Shown here one piece after another: positions 18,861 to 27,388 of a stretch of DNA of 64,000 nucleotides (position 1 is the stretch's first letter; each line of letters begins with the position of its first letter). The notes under the pieces were generated by a model. That model was not told the DNA's origin. It saw only the letters and a program-made list of their open reading frames with translations, and did not search any database. The stretch is from Sphingomonas sp. Leaf67 (lineage in GTDB: Bacteria > Pseudomonadota > Alphaproteobacteria > Sphingomonadales > Sphingomonadaceae): the NCBI RefSeq assembly GCF_001421965.1, contig NZ_LMLP01000021.1, positions 62,001 to 126,000 of the forward strand, read 5' to 3'. Both the position numbers and the translations under genes were made by a program.

Positions 18861-19291
18861 GGCATCGCCTCCAGCATTGCCGCCGCTTCCGCCGACAGCC
18901 GTTCCATGTAGCGATCGGGCCGCAGCAGGGGTTGGAAGCCGAGCTTCGCATACACGCCATGTGCGTCCGCCGTGACGAGGCCGATGCGGCGGATACCGGC
19001 CAGATCGGGGTGATCGACGAACCAGCCTACCATCGCCCGCCCGATGCCCTGCCCCCGCGCGCCGTCGTCGACAAAAACGTCGGCGATCCAGGCGAAGGTC
19101 GCCCGGTCGGTGATCGCACGGGCGAACCCGATCTGCACGCCGTCGCGATAGGCACCGATCGGGTGCGACCCGGCAATGGCGCGCTCGACCCGCTCACGCT
19201 CGATGCCGGGCGACCAGTAGCTCGTTGCCAGCCAGCCATGAATTCGTCCGATGTCGAGCCGGTCGCGATCGTTGGAAAGCGCGAAGGTCAT
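18857..19291 (-). CDS. GNAT family N-acetyltransferase
   Basis: 144 residues of GNAT fold: [20 protein letters not shown] is the beta-4 plus acetyl-CoA P-loop (R/QxxGxG/A as RGQGIG), and [11 protein letters not shown] is the C-terminal substrate region. The N-terminal [11 protein letters not shown] sequence is typical of a common proteobacterial small GNAT group. It sits between metX and metW with 4-base overlaps at both ends, so its product level is tied to methionine synthesis. The acetyl acceptor is unknown. Confidence 0.88.
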   Translation of the reverse strand: MTFALSNDRDRLDIGRIHGWLATSYWSPGIERERVERAIAGSHPIGAYRDGVQIGFARAITDRATFAWIADVFVDDGARGQGIGRAMVGWFVDHPDLAGIRRIGLVTADAHGVYAKLGFQPLLRPDRYMERLSAEAAAMLEAMP

Positions 19292-20415
19292 GCGTCCGCC
19301 TCCAGAAAGCCGCGCATGATCCGGTCGAGTTCGGGCGAATCGAGCAGGAACGCGTCATGGCCGAACGGTGACGAAAGTTCGACGAAGCTGGCCGGCGCGC
19401 CGGCGGCGTTCAGCGCATGGACGATGCTGCGCGATTCGGCGGTCGGATACAACCAGTCGGTATCGAAGCTGACGACGCAGAACCGCGCCTTTGTCGCGCG
19501 GAACGCATTGGCCAGCACCCCGCCATGTTCCTCCGCCAGATCGAAATAATCGAGCGCGCGGGTGATGTAGAGATAGGAATTGGCGTCGAACCGGTCGGTA
19601 AAGGCCAGCCCCTGATGCCGCAGATAGCTTTCGACCTGAAAATCGGCGTCGAAGCCGAAGGTCTTGGTCCCGGCCGCACCATCGGCGCGCGCCTGCAGCT
19701 TGCGGCCGAATTTGGCGGTCAGGCCCGCTTCGGACAGATAGGTGATGTGCGCCGCCATCCGCGCCACCGACAGCCCGGCGGCGGGCGGCGACCCGTCGGC
19801 ATAATACTCGCCGCCGCGCCAGTCGGGGTCGGCCATGATCGCCTGTCGTCCGACTTCGTGAAAGGCGATGTTCTGCGCCGAATGCCGCGCGGTCGAGGCG
19901 ATCACCACCACCGCCTGCACCCGGTCGGGCAACGTCGCCGACCAGGACAGCGCCTGCATCCCGCCCATCGACCCGCCGACTACCGCGCGCAAGTAGTCGA
20001 TGCCGAGATGGTCGAGCAGCATCCCCTGCGCGCGCACCATGTCGCGAATGGTCAGCACCGGAAAGCGCATCGCCCATGGGCTGCCGGTCGCGGGATCGAT
20101 GCTGGCCGGTCCCGACGATCCCATGCAACTGCCGAGCACGTTCGAACAGATGACGAAATGGCGGTTGAGGTCGATCGGCTTGCCCGGCCCGATCATGCGC
20201 GACCACCAGCCGGGTTTGCCGGTGCGCGGATGGGTGGAGGCGACATGCTGGTCGCCGGTCAGCGCGTGGCAGATCAGGATCGCATTGTCGCGCGCGGGCG
20301 ACAGCGTGCCATAGGTTTCATAGGCGATGTCGATCGCGGACAGGGTCGCGCCGCCATCCAGCGCAAGCGGGGTGGCCAGTGTCGCGCGGCGATCGGGACC
20401 GAAACGGGAATCCAT
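19288..20415 (-). CDS. metX: Homoserine O-acetyltransferase (or O-succinyltransferase) MetX
   Basis: Activates homoserine for methionine synthesis. The 375-residue alpha/beta hydrolase has [11 protein letters not shown] near residue 50, [28 protein letters not shown], the nucleophile elbow [10 protein letters not shown] (Ser149), the Asp in FDTDWLYP and the His in FGHDAFLLD. MetX proteins of Proteobacteria may use succinyl-CoA instead of acetyl-CoA, which the sequence alone does not settle for me. The start at 20415 fits the family; the frame is open another 96 bases upstream. It is followed by the GNAT and metW genes and supplied by hom, which lies 12 kb away in this window. Confidence 0.95.
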   Translation of the reverse strand: MDSRFGPDRRATLATPLALDGGATLSAIDIAYETYGTLSPARDNAILICHALTGDQHVASTHPRTGKPGWWSRMIGPGKPIDLNRHFVICSNVLGSCMGSSGPASIDPATGSPWAMRFPVLTIRDMVRAQGMLLDHLGIDYLRAVVGGSMGGMQALSWSATLPDRVQAVVVIASTARHSAQNIAFHEVGRQAIMADPDWRGGEYYADGSPPAAGLSVARMAAHITYLSEAGLTAKFGRKLQARADGAAGTKTFGFDADFQVESYLRHQGLAFTDRFDANSYLYITRALDYFDLAEEHGGVLANAFRATKARFCVVSFDTDWLYPTAESRSIVHALNAAGAPASFVELSSPFGHDAFLLDSPELDRIMRGFLEADA

Positions 20416-20456
20416 GGGTGCTGCGGTAATTGCGCATGGCAGCGGGTTCAAGCGTT

Positions 20457-20480
20457 GCGGTGGGATCGGGTCGGCACCGC
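20457..20480 (-). promoter_or_regulatory. Hairpin in the metX leader
   Basis: A 6-bp stem (GCGGTG/CACCGC) with a 12-base loop lies 41 bases upstream of the metX start, in the 103-base gap between pdeM and metX. Methionine genes in Alphaproteobacteria are often under SAM-sensing leader RNAs, and the SAM-II class begins with a GGTG/CACC-type stem, but the conserved downstream parts of that fold are not recognisable here. Treat it as a possible leader structure only. Confidence 0.25.
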
Positions 20481-20518
20481 CTGCGAAACGCGCGCTACCG
20501 CGCATTTTCAAACCGCCG

Positions 20519-21181
20519 TCAAGCAGCTAGCGGAAATCGCAGCAGCCGGTCTTCCAGCGCGATCAACGCCTCTGCCCGGCCGCCGACCGCGCGGACGATT
20601 TCGGGATGATCCGCGTCGAGACCGCCGGTGAGCGAGCCGAAGGCGGGCAGGATCAGCTTGGTCGCGGTCGCCACGAAGCAGCGGCGCGACACGCCCCGTC
20701 CGCGCAGCCTGACCCGCAATTTGGGGTGGAAATGGCCCGACAGTTCGGGGCGCGGTTCGGCCGGGTCGGCTTCGTGGCGTAACACCAGTCCGTCGACGAC
20801 CGCTTCGTCGATCACCCGGCCACCGCAATGGTCGGCGACGATCCGGTCGTGATTGCCGGTGATCCACGTCCAGTCGCTTGCCGTCGTCAGCGCGCGCAGC
20901 CGCGTCTGCGCCTCGTCGCCCAACCGGTCGCAGCCGCCGACATCGTGGAAACTGTCGCCGAGGCACCAGATTTCGGCCGGCCGGGTCCGCGCCACCACCG
21001 CCTCGATCCCCGCCAGCGTTTCCAGCGTATCATAGGGCGGCAGCATCTGCCCGAACTGCGCGAACCAGCTCGCCTTTTCGAAATGCAGGTCGGCGAGCAG
21101 CAGCGCGCGCCGCGCCGGCCAGAACAGCGCACCGGCGGACAGGGCATCGAAAGCGTGACCGGCGAACGAAAGGCGAACCAT
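20519..21181 (-). CDS. pdeM: Ligase-associated DNA damage response endonuclease PdeM
   Basis: 220-residue metallophosphoesterase. The metal-binding motifs are all visible: DLHFEK (DxH), GDSFHDVGG (GDxxHD), GNHD, and GHFHPK (GHxH), within the arrangement of the PdeM family that usually clusters with the DNA ligase and Lhr-type helicase of a DNA repair system. The start at 21181 ([11 protein letters not shown]) matches family N-termini. Here the gene stands alone: neither the helicase nor the ligase is in the adjacent 249-base gap or next gene. Activity on DNA is inferred from the family. Confidence 0.87.
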   Translation of the reverse strand: MVRLSFAGHAFDALSAGALFWPARRALLLADLHFEKASWFAQFGQMLPPYDTLETLAGIEAVVARTRPAEIWCLGDSFHDVGGCDRLGDEAQTRLRALTTASDWTWITGNHDRIVADHCGGRVIDEAVVDGLVLRHEADPAEPRPELSGHFHPKLRVRLRGRGVSRRCFVATATKLILPAFGSLTGGLDADHPEIVRAVGGRAEALIALEDRLLRFPLAA

Positions 21182-21312
21182 GGCCGCGCCTATGACGCAA
21201 GCCGGGGGGATGCTCAAGCCATGAGGGCGTAACGATCTGCGCGGTCGTCGTTCTTTTGTCACATCGGATCAGGTCGAGACCTTTGCGAAAGACGCAAGCT
21301 TGGCCGAAACTC

Positions 21313-21342
21313 GCCGTACCCCCACGCAAGCGGGGGTACGGC
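21313..21342. repeat. Palindrome between DUF445 and pdeM
   Basis: An 11-bp perfect stem (GCCGTACCCCC/GGGGGTACGGC) closes an 8-base loop. It lies downstream of the DUF445 gene and upstream of pdeM in a 249-base gap (21182-21430) with no gene. The CCCCC...GGGGGTAC core resembles one arm of the paired intergenic palindromes elsewhere in this window (for example 60039-60058). It may end the DUF445 transcript, although no run of T follows. Confidence 0.6.
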
Positions 21343-21430
21343 AGGGTCGAGAATTGGTACTTGCGCAGACGCCTTGCTCAGGTCCGGGGCGATGAGGGAG
21401 GGGCCGTTCGAAGGTTCACCAGCGTCGACG

Positions 21431-22696
21431 TTACAGCCAGATATCGACCACATGGATCGCCAGCCCGACCGTGCCACCGACCAGCGTGCCGTTGATCCGG
21501 ATGAATTGCAGGTCGCGCCCGACCGCGTTTTCGAGGCGGCCGGTGATGGTCTGCGCGTCCCAGCCGCGCACCGTGTCCGACACCAGCCGGACGATGCCGT
21601 CGCCATAATCGGCGACCGCCCCGACCACCGCGCGGCGGACGAAGCGATTGACCTTTGCCTTCAGTACCGGATCGGATTGCAGCGTCAGCCCCAGTTGCCG
21701 CATCGCTTCGCCGATCGGTCCGGCCAGCGCACGGTCGGGATTGCGGGCGGCGTTGAGCAGGCCGCCGCGAATCTTTTCCCACACCCCCATCCACCAGCCG
21801 GCCAGCGCCGGGTTTTCGATCAGCTCGTTCTTCAGCCGTTCGACCTTGGCCTGCATCTCGGGCGAATGTTGCAGATCGTGGGCCAGCAGCGCGAGGCCCT
21901 CGTTCGCCTTGGCGCGCAGCGGATGGGTCGGGTCTTCGGCGACGTCGGCCAGCATCTTGTGCAGGCCGTTCAGCACCGACGTCGCCAGCGTCGCGTCCAG
22001 CCCGGTCCAGCGCAACACGGCACCCGCGCGCTTCTGGATCATCGTGCGGACCAGTTCCTCGTTCGCGTCGAGCGTCTTGGACGTCCAGCGGATGATGGCG
22101 TCGATCAGCGGCAGGTGGCGATCCTCGGCGATCGCCGCCGCCAGCGTGCGGCCAAGCGCGGGCGACACCCGCATCGCGCGCAGCCGGTTGGCGAGCGCGC
22201 CACGGACCATCGTCCCGAACTGATCGGGGTCGAGGCCCTCCAGCACGTTGACCGCCAGCCGCGACGCGCCATGCCGCAGCCGCCCGCTGCGCGTCGCCGG
22301 GTCGGCCAGCCACTTGCCGGCGACGGCGGCGGCGTCAACCCGGTGCATGCGGCGCGCGACGACATGCGCGGTCAGGAAATTGTCGCGCAGGAACGCGGCC
22401 AGCGTGTCGCCGATCCGGTCCTTGTTGCGCGGGATGATCGCGGTATGCGGGATCGGCAGGCCGAGCGGATGGCGGAACAGCGCGGTGACCGCGAACCAGT
22501 CGGCAAGGCCGCCGACCATCGCCGCCTCCGCAAAGGCCTGAACGAAGCCCCATGCCGGGTGGACCCCCTCCAGCCGCCGCGACAGCAGGAACAGCCCCGC
22601 CATCGCCACCAGCATGAAGGTGGCGAGCCGCCGCATCCGGCGTAAGGGAAGGGGAACCGCATCGCCGGCCCCAGCGATGGTGGAAGATCGTGGCAT
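21431..22696 (-). CDS. DUF445 family membrane protein
   Basis: 421 residues with the DUF445 architecture: an N-terminal membrane span (LATFMLVAMAGLFLLS), then AEAAMVGGLADWFAVTALFRHPLGLPIPHTAIIPRNKDRIG, a long helical region, and a C-terminal hydrophobic segment (GTVGLAIHVVDIW). GGLADWFAVTALFRHP is the family hallmark. Function is unknown. In-frame starts occur at 22747 and 22741, but these fall at the edge of or inside a 16-bp perfect hairpin that follows the RND permease gene, so the ATG at 22696 is preferred. That choice is uncertain, and no strong ribosome binding site separates the options. Confidence 0.82.
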   Translation of the reverse strand: MPRSSTIAGAGDAVPLPLRRMRRLATFMLVAMAGLFLLSRRLEGVHPAWGFVQAFAEAAMVGGLADWFAVTALFRHPLGLPIPHTAIIPRNKDRIGDTLAAFLRDNFLTAHVVARRMHRVDAAAVAGKWLADPATRSGRLRHGASRLAVNVLEGLDPDQFGTMVRGALANRLRAMRVSPALGRTLAAAIAEDRHLPLIDAIIRWTSKTLDANEELVRTMIQKRAGAVLRWTGLDATLATSVLNGLHKMLADVAEDPTHPLRAKANEGLALLAHDLQHSPEMQAKVERLKNELIENPALAGWWMGVWEKIRGGLLNAARNPDRALAGPIGEAMRQLGLTLQSDPVLKAKVNRFVRRAVVGAVADYGDGIVRLVSDTVRGWDAQTITGRLENAVGRDLQFIRINGTLVGGTVGLAIHVVDIWL

Positions 22697-22741
22697 CAGC
22701 GAAACAATCGCCGGCTGCGGGGAAAGTTCAATCGCTGGCAT

Positions 22742-22778
22742 CGCCATCCGGTTCGCGACGGGCGCGAACCGGATGGCG
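22742..22778. terminator. Perfect 16-bp hairpin downstream of the RND permease gene
   Basis: Arms 22742-22757 and 22763-22778 are exact reverse complements (starting CGCCATCCGG) around a 5-base loop. It begins 5 bases beyond the permease stop codon. There is no T tract on the minus-strand side, so it may be a 3'-end stabilising or Rho-assisted structure and not a classical intrinsic terminator. Confidence 0.65.
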
Positions 22779-22783
22779 GTGGG

Positions 22784-25700
22784 TCATTCCGCCGCCGGCA
22801 GCGACTTCGGCCCGTCGGCCGGCGGCAATTGCCCGCCCGGCTGATGTTCGATCGCCGGCCGGTCGCCATCGCCCGGACGATAGGTGAGCAGCCGCCGCGA
22901 CAGGCGCGGACCGACCCAGCGTTCCAGCCCGACCGCGAGGCTGAACGCGCCCGGCACGATCAGCAGCGTCAGCAGCGTCGACAGTGCCAGCCCGCCGATC
23001 ACGGTGATGCCCATCGGCGCGCGAGACGATGCGTCGCCCGACAGCGCCATCGCGGTCGGCACCATGCCGGCGACCATGGCGACGGTGGTCATCACGATCG
23101 GCTGCGCACGCTTGTGCCCGGCATCGAGGATCGCGACCTCCTTGTCGACGCCCTTCTCCATTTCCTCCAGCGCGAAATCGATCAGCAGGATCGAGTTCTT
23201 GGCGACGATGCCGAGCAGCATCAGCAGCCCGATATAGACCGGCATCGAGATCGGGTTGCCCGTGATCCACAATGCCAGCAGCCCGCCCAGCGGTGCGAGG
23301 AACAGCGATCCCATGTTCACGAACGGCGGCATCACCCGCTTGTAAAGCAGCACCAGCACCGCGAAGACGAGGAGGATGCCCGAAATCACCGCGACGATGA
23401 AGTTGGTGATCATCTCGCTCTGCCACTTCGCCTGACCGACGGTCAGTTCGGTGACGCCCAGCGGCAGGTTCTGCATGATCGGCAGCTTGTGGATCGCCTC
23501 CAGCGCGACGCCCGACACCACGCCGGGGGCCAGATCGGCGCCGACGACCAAACGACGTTGCTGGTTGATGCGGTCGATCTTGGTCGGGCCGGCGCCGAAG
23601 CCGATATCGGCGACCACCGACAGCGGCACCGATCCGCCATTGCCGGTCGGGACCGGCAGGTTCTGGATCGTCGACAGCCGCGACCGGGCATCGCGCGACA
23701 GGGCGACGCGGATCGGGATCTGCCGGTCGGACAGCGAGAAGCGCGCGCTGTTCTGGTCGATATCGCCCAGCGTCGCGATGCGGATCGCCCCCGACAGCGC
23801 GGCGGTCGTGACGCCGAGGCTGGCGGCGAGGTCGCTGCGCGGCCGGATGATGATCTCCGGCCGCTTCAGATCGCCCGACACGCGCGGGGCGACGACCATC
23901 GGCAGCTTTTCCATCTGCTTGACCAGCTGGTTCGCGGTTTCGTTCAGCTTGACCGGATCGTCGCCGCCCAGCGTGATCGACAGGTCGCGGCTCGACCCGC
24001 CCCAGCCGAATTGCGACCGGAAGGTTACCCGCGCATCGGGAATGGCGGCGAGCTGGGGGGCGAGGCCGCGTTCGAACTCGGTGCTCTTGGACTTGCGCAT
24101 CGCGTCATAGGTCGCGTCGTCGACCAGCCCGAAGGTGTGGCGGACGCTTTGGCCGAAGCTCGGCTTGTCGAGCAGTTCGGCCGTCACCCGGCCGTTGCCC
24201 GCATAGCTCGACGAATAGACCGATTTGACCAGCGGTTGCGCCCGCAACAGATCCTCGACGCGCTTCACGACGACCGCGGTCTGTTCGAGGGTGGTGCCGG
24301 GCACCATTTCGACACTGGCGGTCACGCGGTCGCGGTCCTGCGGCGGCTGGAAGGTCTGCGGCAGGACCATGAACATGATGACGGTCAGCGTCAGCGCCAC
24401 GGCGCCGCCGACGATCGTCGACCAGCGGTGGCGCAGCGTCCAGCGCAGCACGCCCATATACCGGTCCATCAGCCAGCCTTCGCCATGGCTGGCGGACCCG
24501 TGCGCCTTCAGGAAATAGGCGGCGATCATCGGCGTGATGAGTCGCGCGACGGCAAGGCTCATCAGCACCGACGCGACGACGGTCAGGCCGAAATTCTTGA
24601 AGAACTGGCCCGAAATGCCCGGCATCAACCCGACGGGCAGGAAGACCGCGACGATCGCCATCGTCGTCGCCAGCACCGCGATGCCGATCTCGTCGGCCGC
24701 GTCGATCGATGCCTGATAGGCGGATTTGCCCATGCGCATGTGGCGGACGATGTTCTCAATCTCCACGATCGCATCGTCGACCAGCACCCCCGCGACCAGA
24801 CTAAGCGCCAGCAGCGTCATCTGGTTGAGGGTGAAGCCCAGCATGTCCATGAACCAGAAGGCGGGAATCGCCGACAGCGGGATGGCGAGCGCAGAAATGA
24901 TCGTCGCGCGCCAGTCGCGCAGGAACAGGAACACGACGACGATCGCGAGCAGCGCGCCCTCTACCATCGCAGTCATCGCCGAATGATACTGGATTTCGGT
25001 GAACTTCACCGAATTGGACAGCAGGGCGAAGCGAACCTGCGGATTACGCTTCTGCAGGTCGGCAAGCTTCTTTTCCGCCTCGTGGAACACGGTCACGTCC
25101 GACGCGCCCTTGGCGCGCTTGATATCGAACGCCAGCACTGGGCGACCATTATATTCGGCGCGGCTGGTGGGTTCGGCATAGGCGTCGCGGACGTCGGCGA
25201 TGTCGGCCAGCCGGACCGAGCGGCCACTGCCGACCGGCACCTGCGTCTGCGACAGCGCATAGGCGGTGGCGGCGTTGCCGAGCACGCGGACGGATTGCTG
25301 CGTGCCGGCGATTTCCGCCTGACCACCCGCCGCGTTCAGATTGACCTGGCGCAGCGCCTGATTGACCTGGCTCGCGGTCAGCCCCTGCGCCTGCAACCGG
25401 GCGGGGTCGAGCGTCACGCGGATTTCGCGGTCGACGCCGCCGACGCGTTCGACGGTCGCCATGCCCTCGATACCCAACAATTCCTTGGCGACGGTATTGT
25501 CGACATACCAGCTGAGCTGTTCGGCGGTCATGTCGTCGGCGATCGCGGTCCACGACGCCAGATCCTTGTCGGTGGTATTCGCGCGGAAGACCTGCGGTTC
25601 GAGAATGCCGTCGGGCAACTGGCCGCGAATCTGGTTCACCGCTTCACGCACGTCGTTGACGGCGCGGTCGATCGGCGTGCCGATATCGAGCTGGATGACG

Positions 25701-25981
25701 GTCTGCGACGACCCTTCGGTAACGCTCGATTCGATCTGGTCGATGCCCTGCAACGATCGCACCGCCGCCTCGACGCGCTGCGTCACCTGCGTTTCGAGTT
25801 CGGTAGGCGCAGCACCCGGCTGGGTAATCACGACGATCGCGACCGGGAATTCGATATCCGGGTCCTGGTTCACATCCATGCGCATGAAGCTGACGATCCC
25901 GGCGATCGTCAGCGCGAGGAACAGCACCAGCGGCGGTACCGGGTTCCGGATCGACCATGCCGAAATGTTGCGAAAGCCCAT
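22784..25981 (-). CDS. Efflux RND transporter permease subunit (AcrB/MexB-like superfamily, HAE1 type)
   Basis: 1065-residue inner-membrane proton-driven exporter. Features in order: first transmembrane helix (PPLVLFLALTIAGIVSFM), large periplasmic loop 1, the helix bundle with LSLVAGVLVDDAIVEIENIVRH (paired acidic residues of the proton relay in TM4), periplasmic loop 2, and the C-terminal bundle with GIVAKNSILLIDFALEEM (relay Lys). The start at 25981 (MGFRNISAWSIRNP) is the usual HAE-like N-terminus. It lies 4 bases after the adaptor gene. Substrate is unknown. No outer-membrane channel gene is adjacent, so the pump probably shares one encoded elsewhere. Confidence 0.93.
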   Translation of the reverse strand: MGFRNISAWSIRNPVPPLVLFLALTIAGIVSFMRMDVNQDPDIEFPVAIVVITQPGAAPTELETQVTQRVEAAVRSLQGIDQIESSVTEGSSQTVIQLDIGTPIDRAVNDVREAVNQIRGQLPDGILEPQVFRANTTDKDLASWTAIADDMTAEQLSWYVDNTVAKELLGIEGMATVERVGGVDREIRVTLDPARLQAQGLTASQVNQALRQVNLNAAGGQAEIAGTQQSVRVLGNAATAYALSQTQVPVGSGRSVRLADIADVRDAYAEPTSRAEYNGRPVLAFDIKRAKGASDVTVFHEAEKKLADLQKRNPQVRFALLSNSVKFTEIQYHSAMTAMVEGALLAIVVVFLFLRDWRATIISALAIPLSAIPAFWFMDMLGFTLNQMTLLALSLVAGVLVDDAIVEIENIVRHMRMGKSAYQASIDAADEIGIAVLATTMAIVAVFLPVGLMPGISGQFFKNFGLTVVASVLMSLAVARLITPMIAAYFLKAHGSASHGEGWLMDRYMGVLRWTLRHRWSTIVGGAVALTLTVIMFMVLPQTFQPPQDRDRVTASVEMVPGTTLEQTAVVVKRVEDLLRAQPLVKSVYSSSYAGNGRVTAELLDKPSFGQSVRHTFGLVDDATYDAMRKSKSTEFERGLAPQLAAIPDARVTFRSQFGWGGSSRDLSITLGGDDPVKLNETANQLVKQMEKLPMVVAPRVSGDLKRPEIIIRPRSDLAASLGVTTAALSGAIRIATLGDIDQNSARFSLSDRQIPIRVALSRDARSRLSTIQNLPVPTGNGGSVPLSVVADIGFGAGPTKIDRINQQRRLVVGADLAPGVVSGVALEAIHKLPIMQNLPLGVTELTVGQAKWQSEMITNFIVAVISGILLVFAVLVLLYKRVMPPFVNMGSLFLAPLGGLLALWITGNPISMPVYIGLLMLLGIVAKNSILLIDFALEEMEKGVDKEVAILDAGHKRAQPIVMTTVAMVAGMVPTAMALSGDASSRAPMGITVIGGLALSTLLTLLIVPGAFSLAVGLERWVGPRLSRRLLTYRPGDGDRPAIEHQPGGQLPPADGPKSLPAAE

Positions 25982-25985
25982 GGCG

Positions 25986-27194
25986 CTATTCCTTGCGAGC
26001 GGAAGCGGCGGCGGCGCGTACCGGCACCACCTCCTGTCCGACATTCAGGAACGCGCCGGCACTTGCGACCACGCGTTCGTCGCCGATCAACCCGGAGGCG
26101 ATCAGCGCACCTTCGTCCGATACTTCGGCGACGCGGACGTCGCGGCGGATCACCTTGTTCTGCGCATCGACCAGATAGACATAGCTGCCCTTGTCGTCGC
26201 TTAGCACCGCCGATTCGGGCAGCAGCGGCGCGGTCGAGGCACCCGCCCCGATGCGCGCGCTGGCAAAGCCGCCGGGACGCAGCGCCGGGTCGTAGTTCAG
26301 CGCGATCCGGGCAATGCCCTGTCGCGTCTGCGGGTCGATGATCGGTGCGACCTGCCACACCTGCCCCTTGAACACGCGGGTATCGCCGACCGGCACGACC
26401 TGCGCCGCCGAACCGGCGCGGACATTGGCAAGATCGGCCTCGGACAGCTGCGCGCGCATTTCCATCTGCCCGCCCATCGCGATGCGGAACAGCACGCCGC
26501 TGCCGCTGCCGACGACCTGACCCGGCTCGACCGCGCGGGTCAGCACGAGGCCGGCGGCGGGCGCGCGGATGTCGAGGCGGCGGTTGCGTGCCTGCGTCTC
26601 GGCCAGTTGCGCCTGCGCCACCCGGACGCGGGCGTTGGCGGCGTCGCGGGTCGCGGTCTTGCGATCGATATCGGCCTTCGACACGAAGCCGCGCTCGACC
26701 AGCTGGTTCGAGCGATCGAGTTCGGTCTGCGCGATCTGCGCATCGGCGCGGGCGACCCGCACCTGCGCCGAAAGCGATTCGGCGGTCTGCGCCTGGACCG
26801 AGCGATCGACGGTCGCCAGCACTTGTCCGGCGCTTACCCAGCTGCCCGGCTCGACGAATACCCGCGTGACCAGACCGCCTTCGCCGACGACGCCGACCGG
26901 CATTTCCCGGCGGGCAGCGAGCGATCCGGTACCGGTGACCGCACGGGTCACCGTGTCGCGACCGGGAACCACCACCGTCACCTTGGGCAGCGTACCGCCG
27001 GCAGCGGCGGGCGGCGCACCCTGTGCGGCCGGCGCGTCGCCCCCCTTGCGACCGAATGCCCAGAAGGCACCGAGCAGGACGAGCAGGACGATCACGATCC
27101 CGACGATGACGGCACGGCGGCGCGAACGTTTCGCGCCGTCGGGTCCGGTCAGAAGCTGGCGGTCACCCGCGATCGACGTCGATTCGTAATTCAT
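25986..27194 (-). CDS. Efflux RND transporter periplasmic adaptor subunit (membrane fusion protein)
   Basis: 402 residues: an N-terminal anchor (AVIVGIVIVLLVLLGAFWAF), a lipoyl-like half (GEGGLVTRVFVEPGSWVSAGQVLATVD), an alpha-helical hairpin, the second lipoyl half (DIRAPAAGLVLTRAVEPGQVVGSGS), and a beta-barrel with RPGGFASARIG. It links the RND permease to an outer-membrane channel. The ATG at 27194 is used; another at 27203 is only 9 bases upstream and cannot be excluded. A promoter overlapping a perfect dyad lies just upstream, so the adaptor-permease operon is probably repressed by a regulator encoded elsewhere. Confidence 0.92.
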   Translation of the reverse strand: MNYESTSIAGDRQLLTGPDGAKRSRRRAVIVGIVIVLLVLLGAFWAFGRKGGDAPAAQGAPPAAAGGTLPKVTVVVPGRDTVTRAVTGTGSLAARREMPVGVVGEGGLVTRVFVEPGSWVSAGQVLATVDRSVQAQTAESLSAQVRVARADAQIAQTELDRSNQLVERGFVSKADIDRKTATRDAANARVRVAQAQLAETQARNRRLDIRAPAAGLVLTRAVEPGQVVGSGSGVLFRIAMGGQMEMRAQLSEADLANVRAGSAAQVVPVGDTRVFKGQVWQVAPIIDPQTRQGIARIALNYDPALRPGGFASARIGAGASTAPLLPESAVLSDDKGSYVYLVDAQNKVIRRDVRVAEVSDEGALIASGLIGDERVVASAGAFLNVGQEVVPVRAAAASARKE

Positions 27195-27231
27195 CCACCC
27201 CATCCTGTTGGAAGGCCCCCAGCCAATTCCA

Positions 27232-27254
27232 TGCTGTATTACCCGAATACAGCA
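27232..27254. promoter_or_regulatory. Operator-like dyad upstream of the RND adaptor
   Basis: TGCTGTATT and AATACAGCA form a perfect 9-bp inverted repeat separated by ACCCG, 37 bases upstream of the adaptor start. The TGTATT-N5-AATACA core resembles sites of TetR/AcrR-type repressors of multidrug pumps. It overlaps the likely -10 element, the arrangement expected of a repressor site. No regulator gene lies in the neighbourhood. Confidence 0.65.
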
Positions 27255-27264
27255 CTTCCCTCAA
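27236..27264 (-). promoter_or_regulatory. Sigma-70-like promoter for the RND operon
   Basis: Reading the minus strand, TTGAGG (27264-27259) and TAATAC (27241-27236) are separated by 17 bases. The first matches the -35 consensus at four of six positions; the second matches the -10 consensus less well (three of six). The dyad at 27232-27254 covers the -10 element and most of the spacer. Confidence 0.45.
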
Positions 27265-27343
27265 GCATAGACATCGCGTTTTTCGATAAGCACGGCAAGG
27301 GCTGCATCGATTGCGTTCATGCGACGTTTTGCGGCGGATGCGT

Positions 27344-27357
27344 AACGACCGGTCGTT
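27344..27357. promoter_or_regulatory. 14-bp perfect palindrome upstream of the SIMPL gene
   Basis: AACGACCGGTCGTT lies 31 bases before the SIMPL start and 149 bases upstream of the RND adaptor start. Its sequence is unrelated to the dyad at 27232-27254. It could be an operator for the SIMPL gene or simply a chance GC-rich palindrome. Confidence 0.4.
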
Positions 27358-27388
27358 CGTCGTGACTATAGTCGAAAGGGAATTGTCG

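Noticed and set aside
20416..20518. Considered a canonical SAM-II riboswitch before metX
   Set aside because: Only a stem resembling P1 is seen; the conserved pseudoknot and A-rich parts could not be found.
22829..26341. Long plus-strand open frame (about 1,170 codons) opposite the RND permease and adaptor
   Set aside because: Same reason: an antisense shadow with low-complexity Arg/Asp/His-rich translation, no ribosome binding site or signal.
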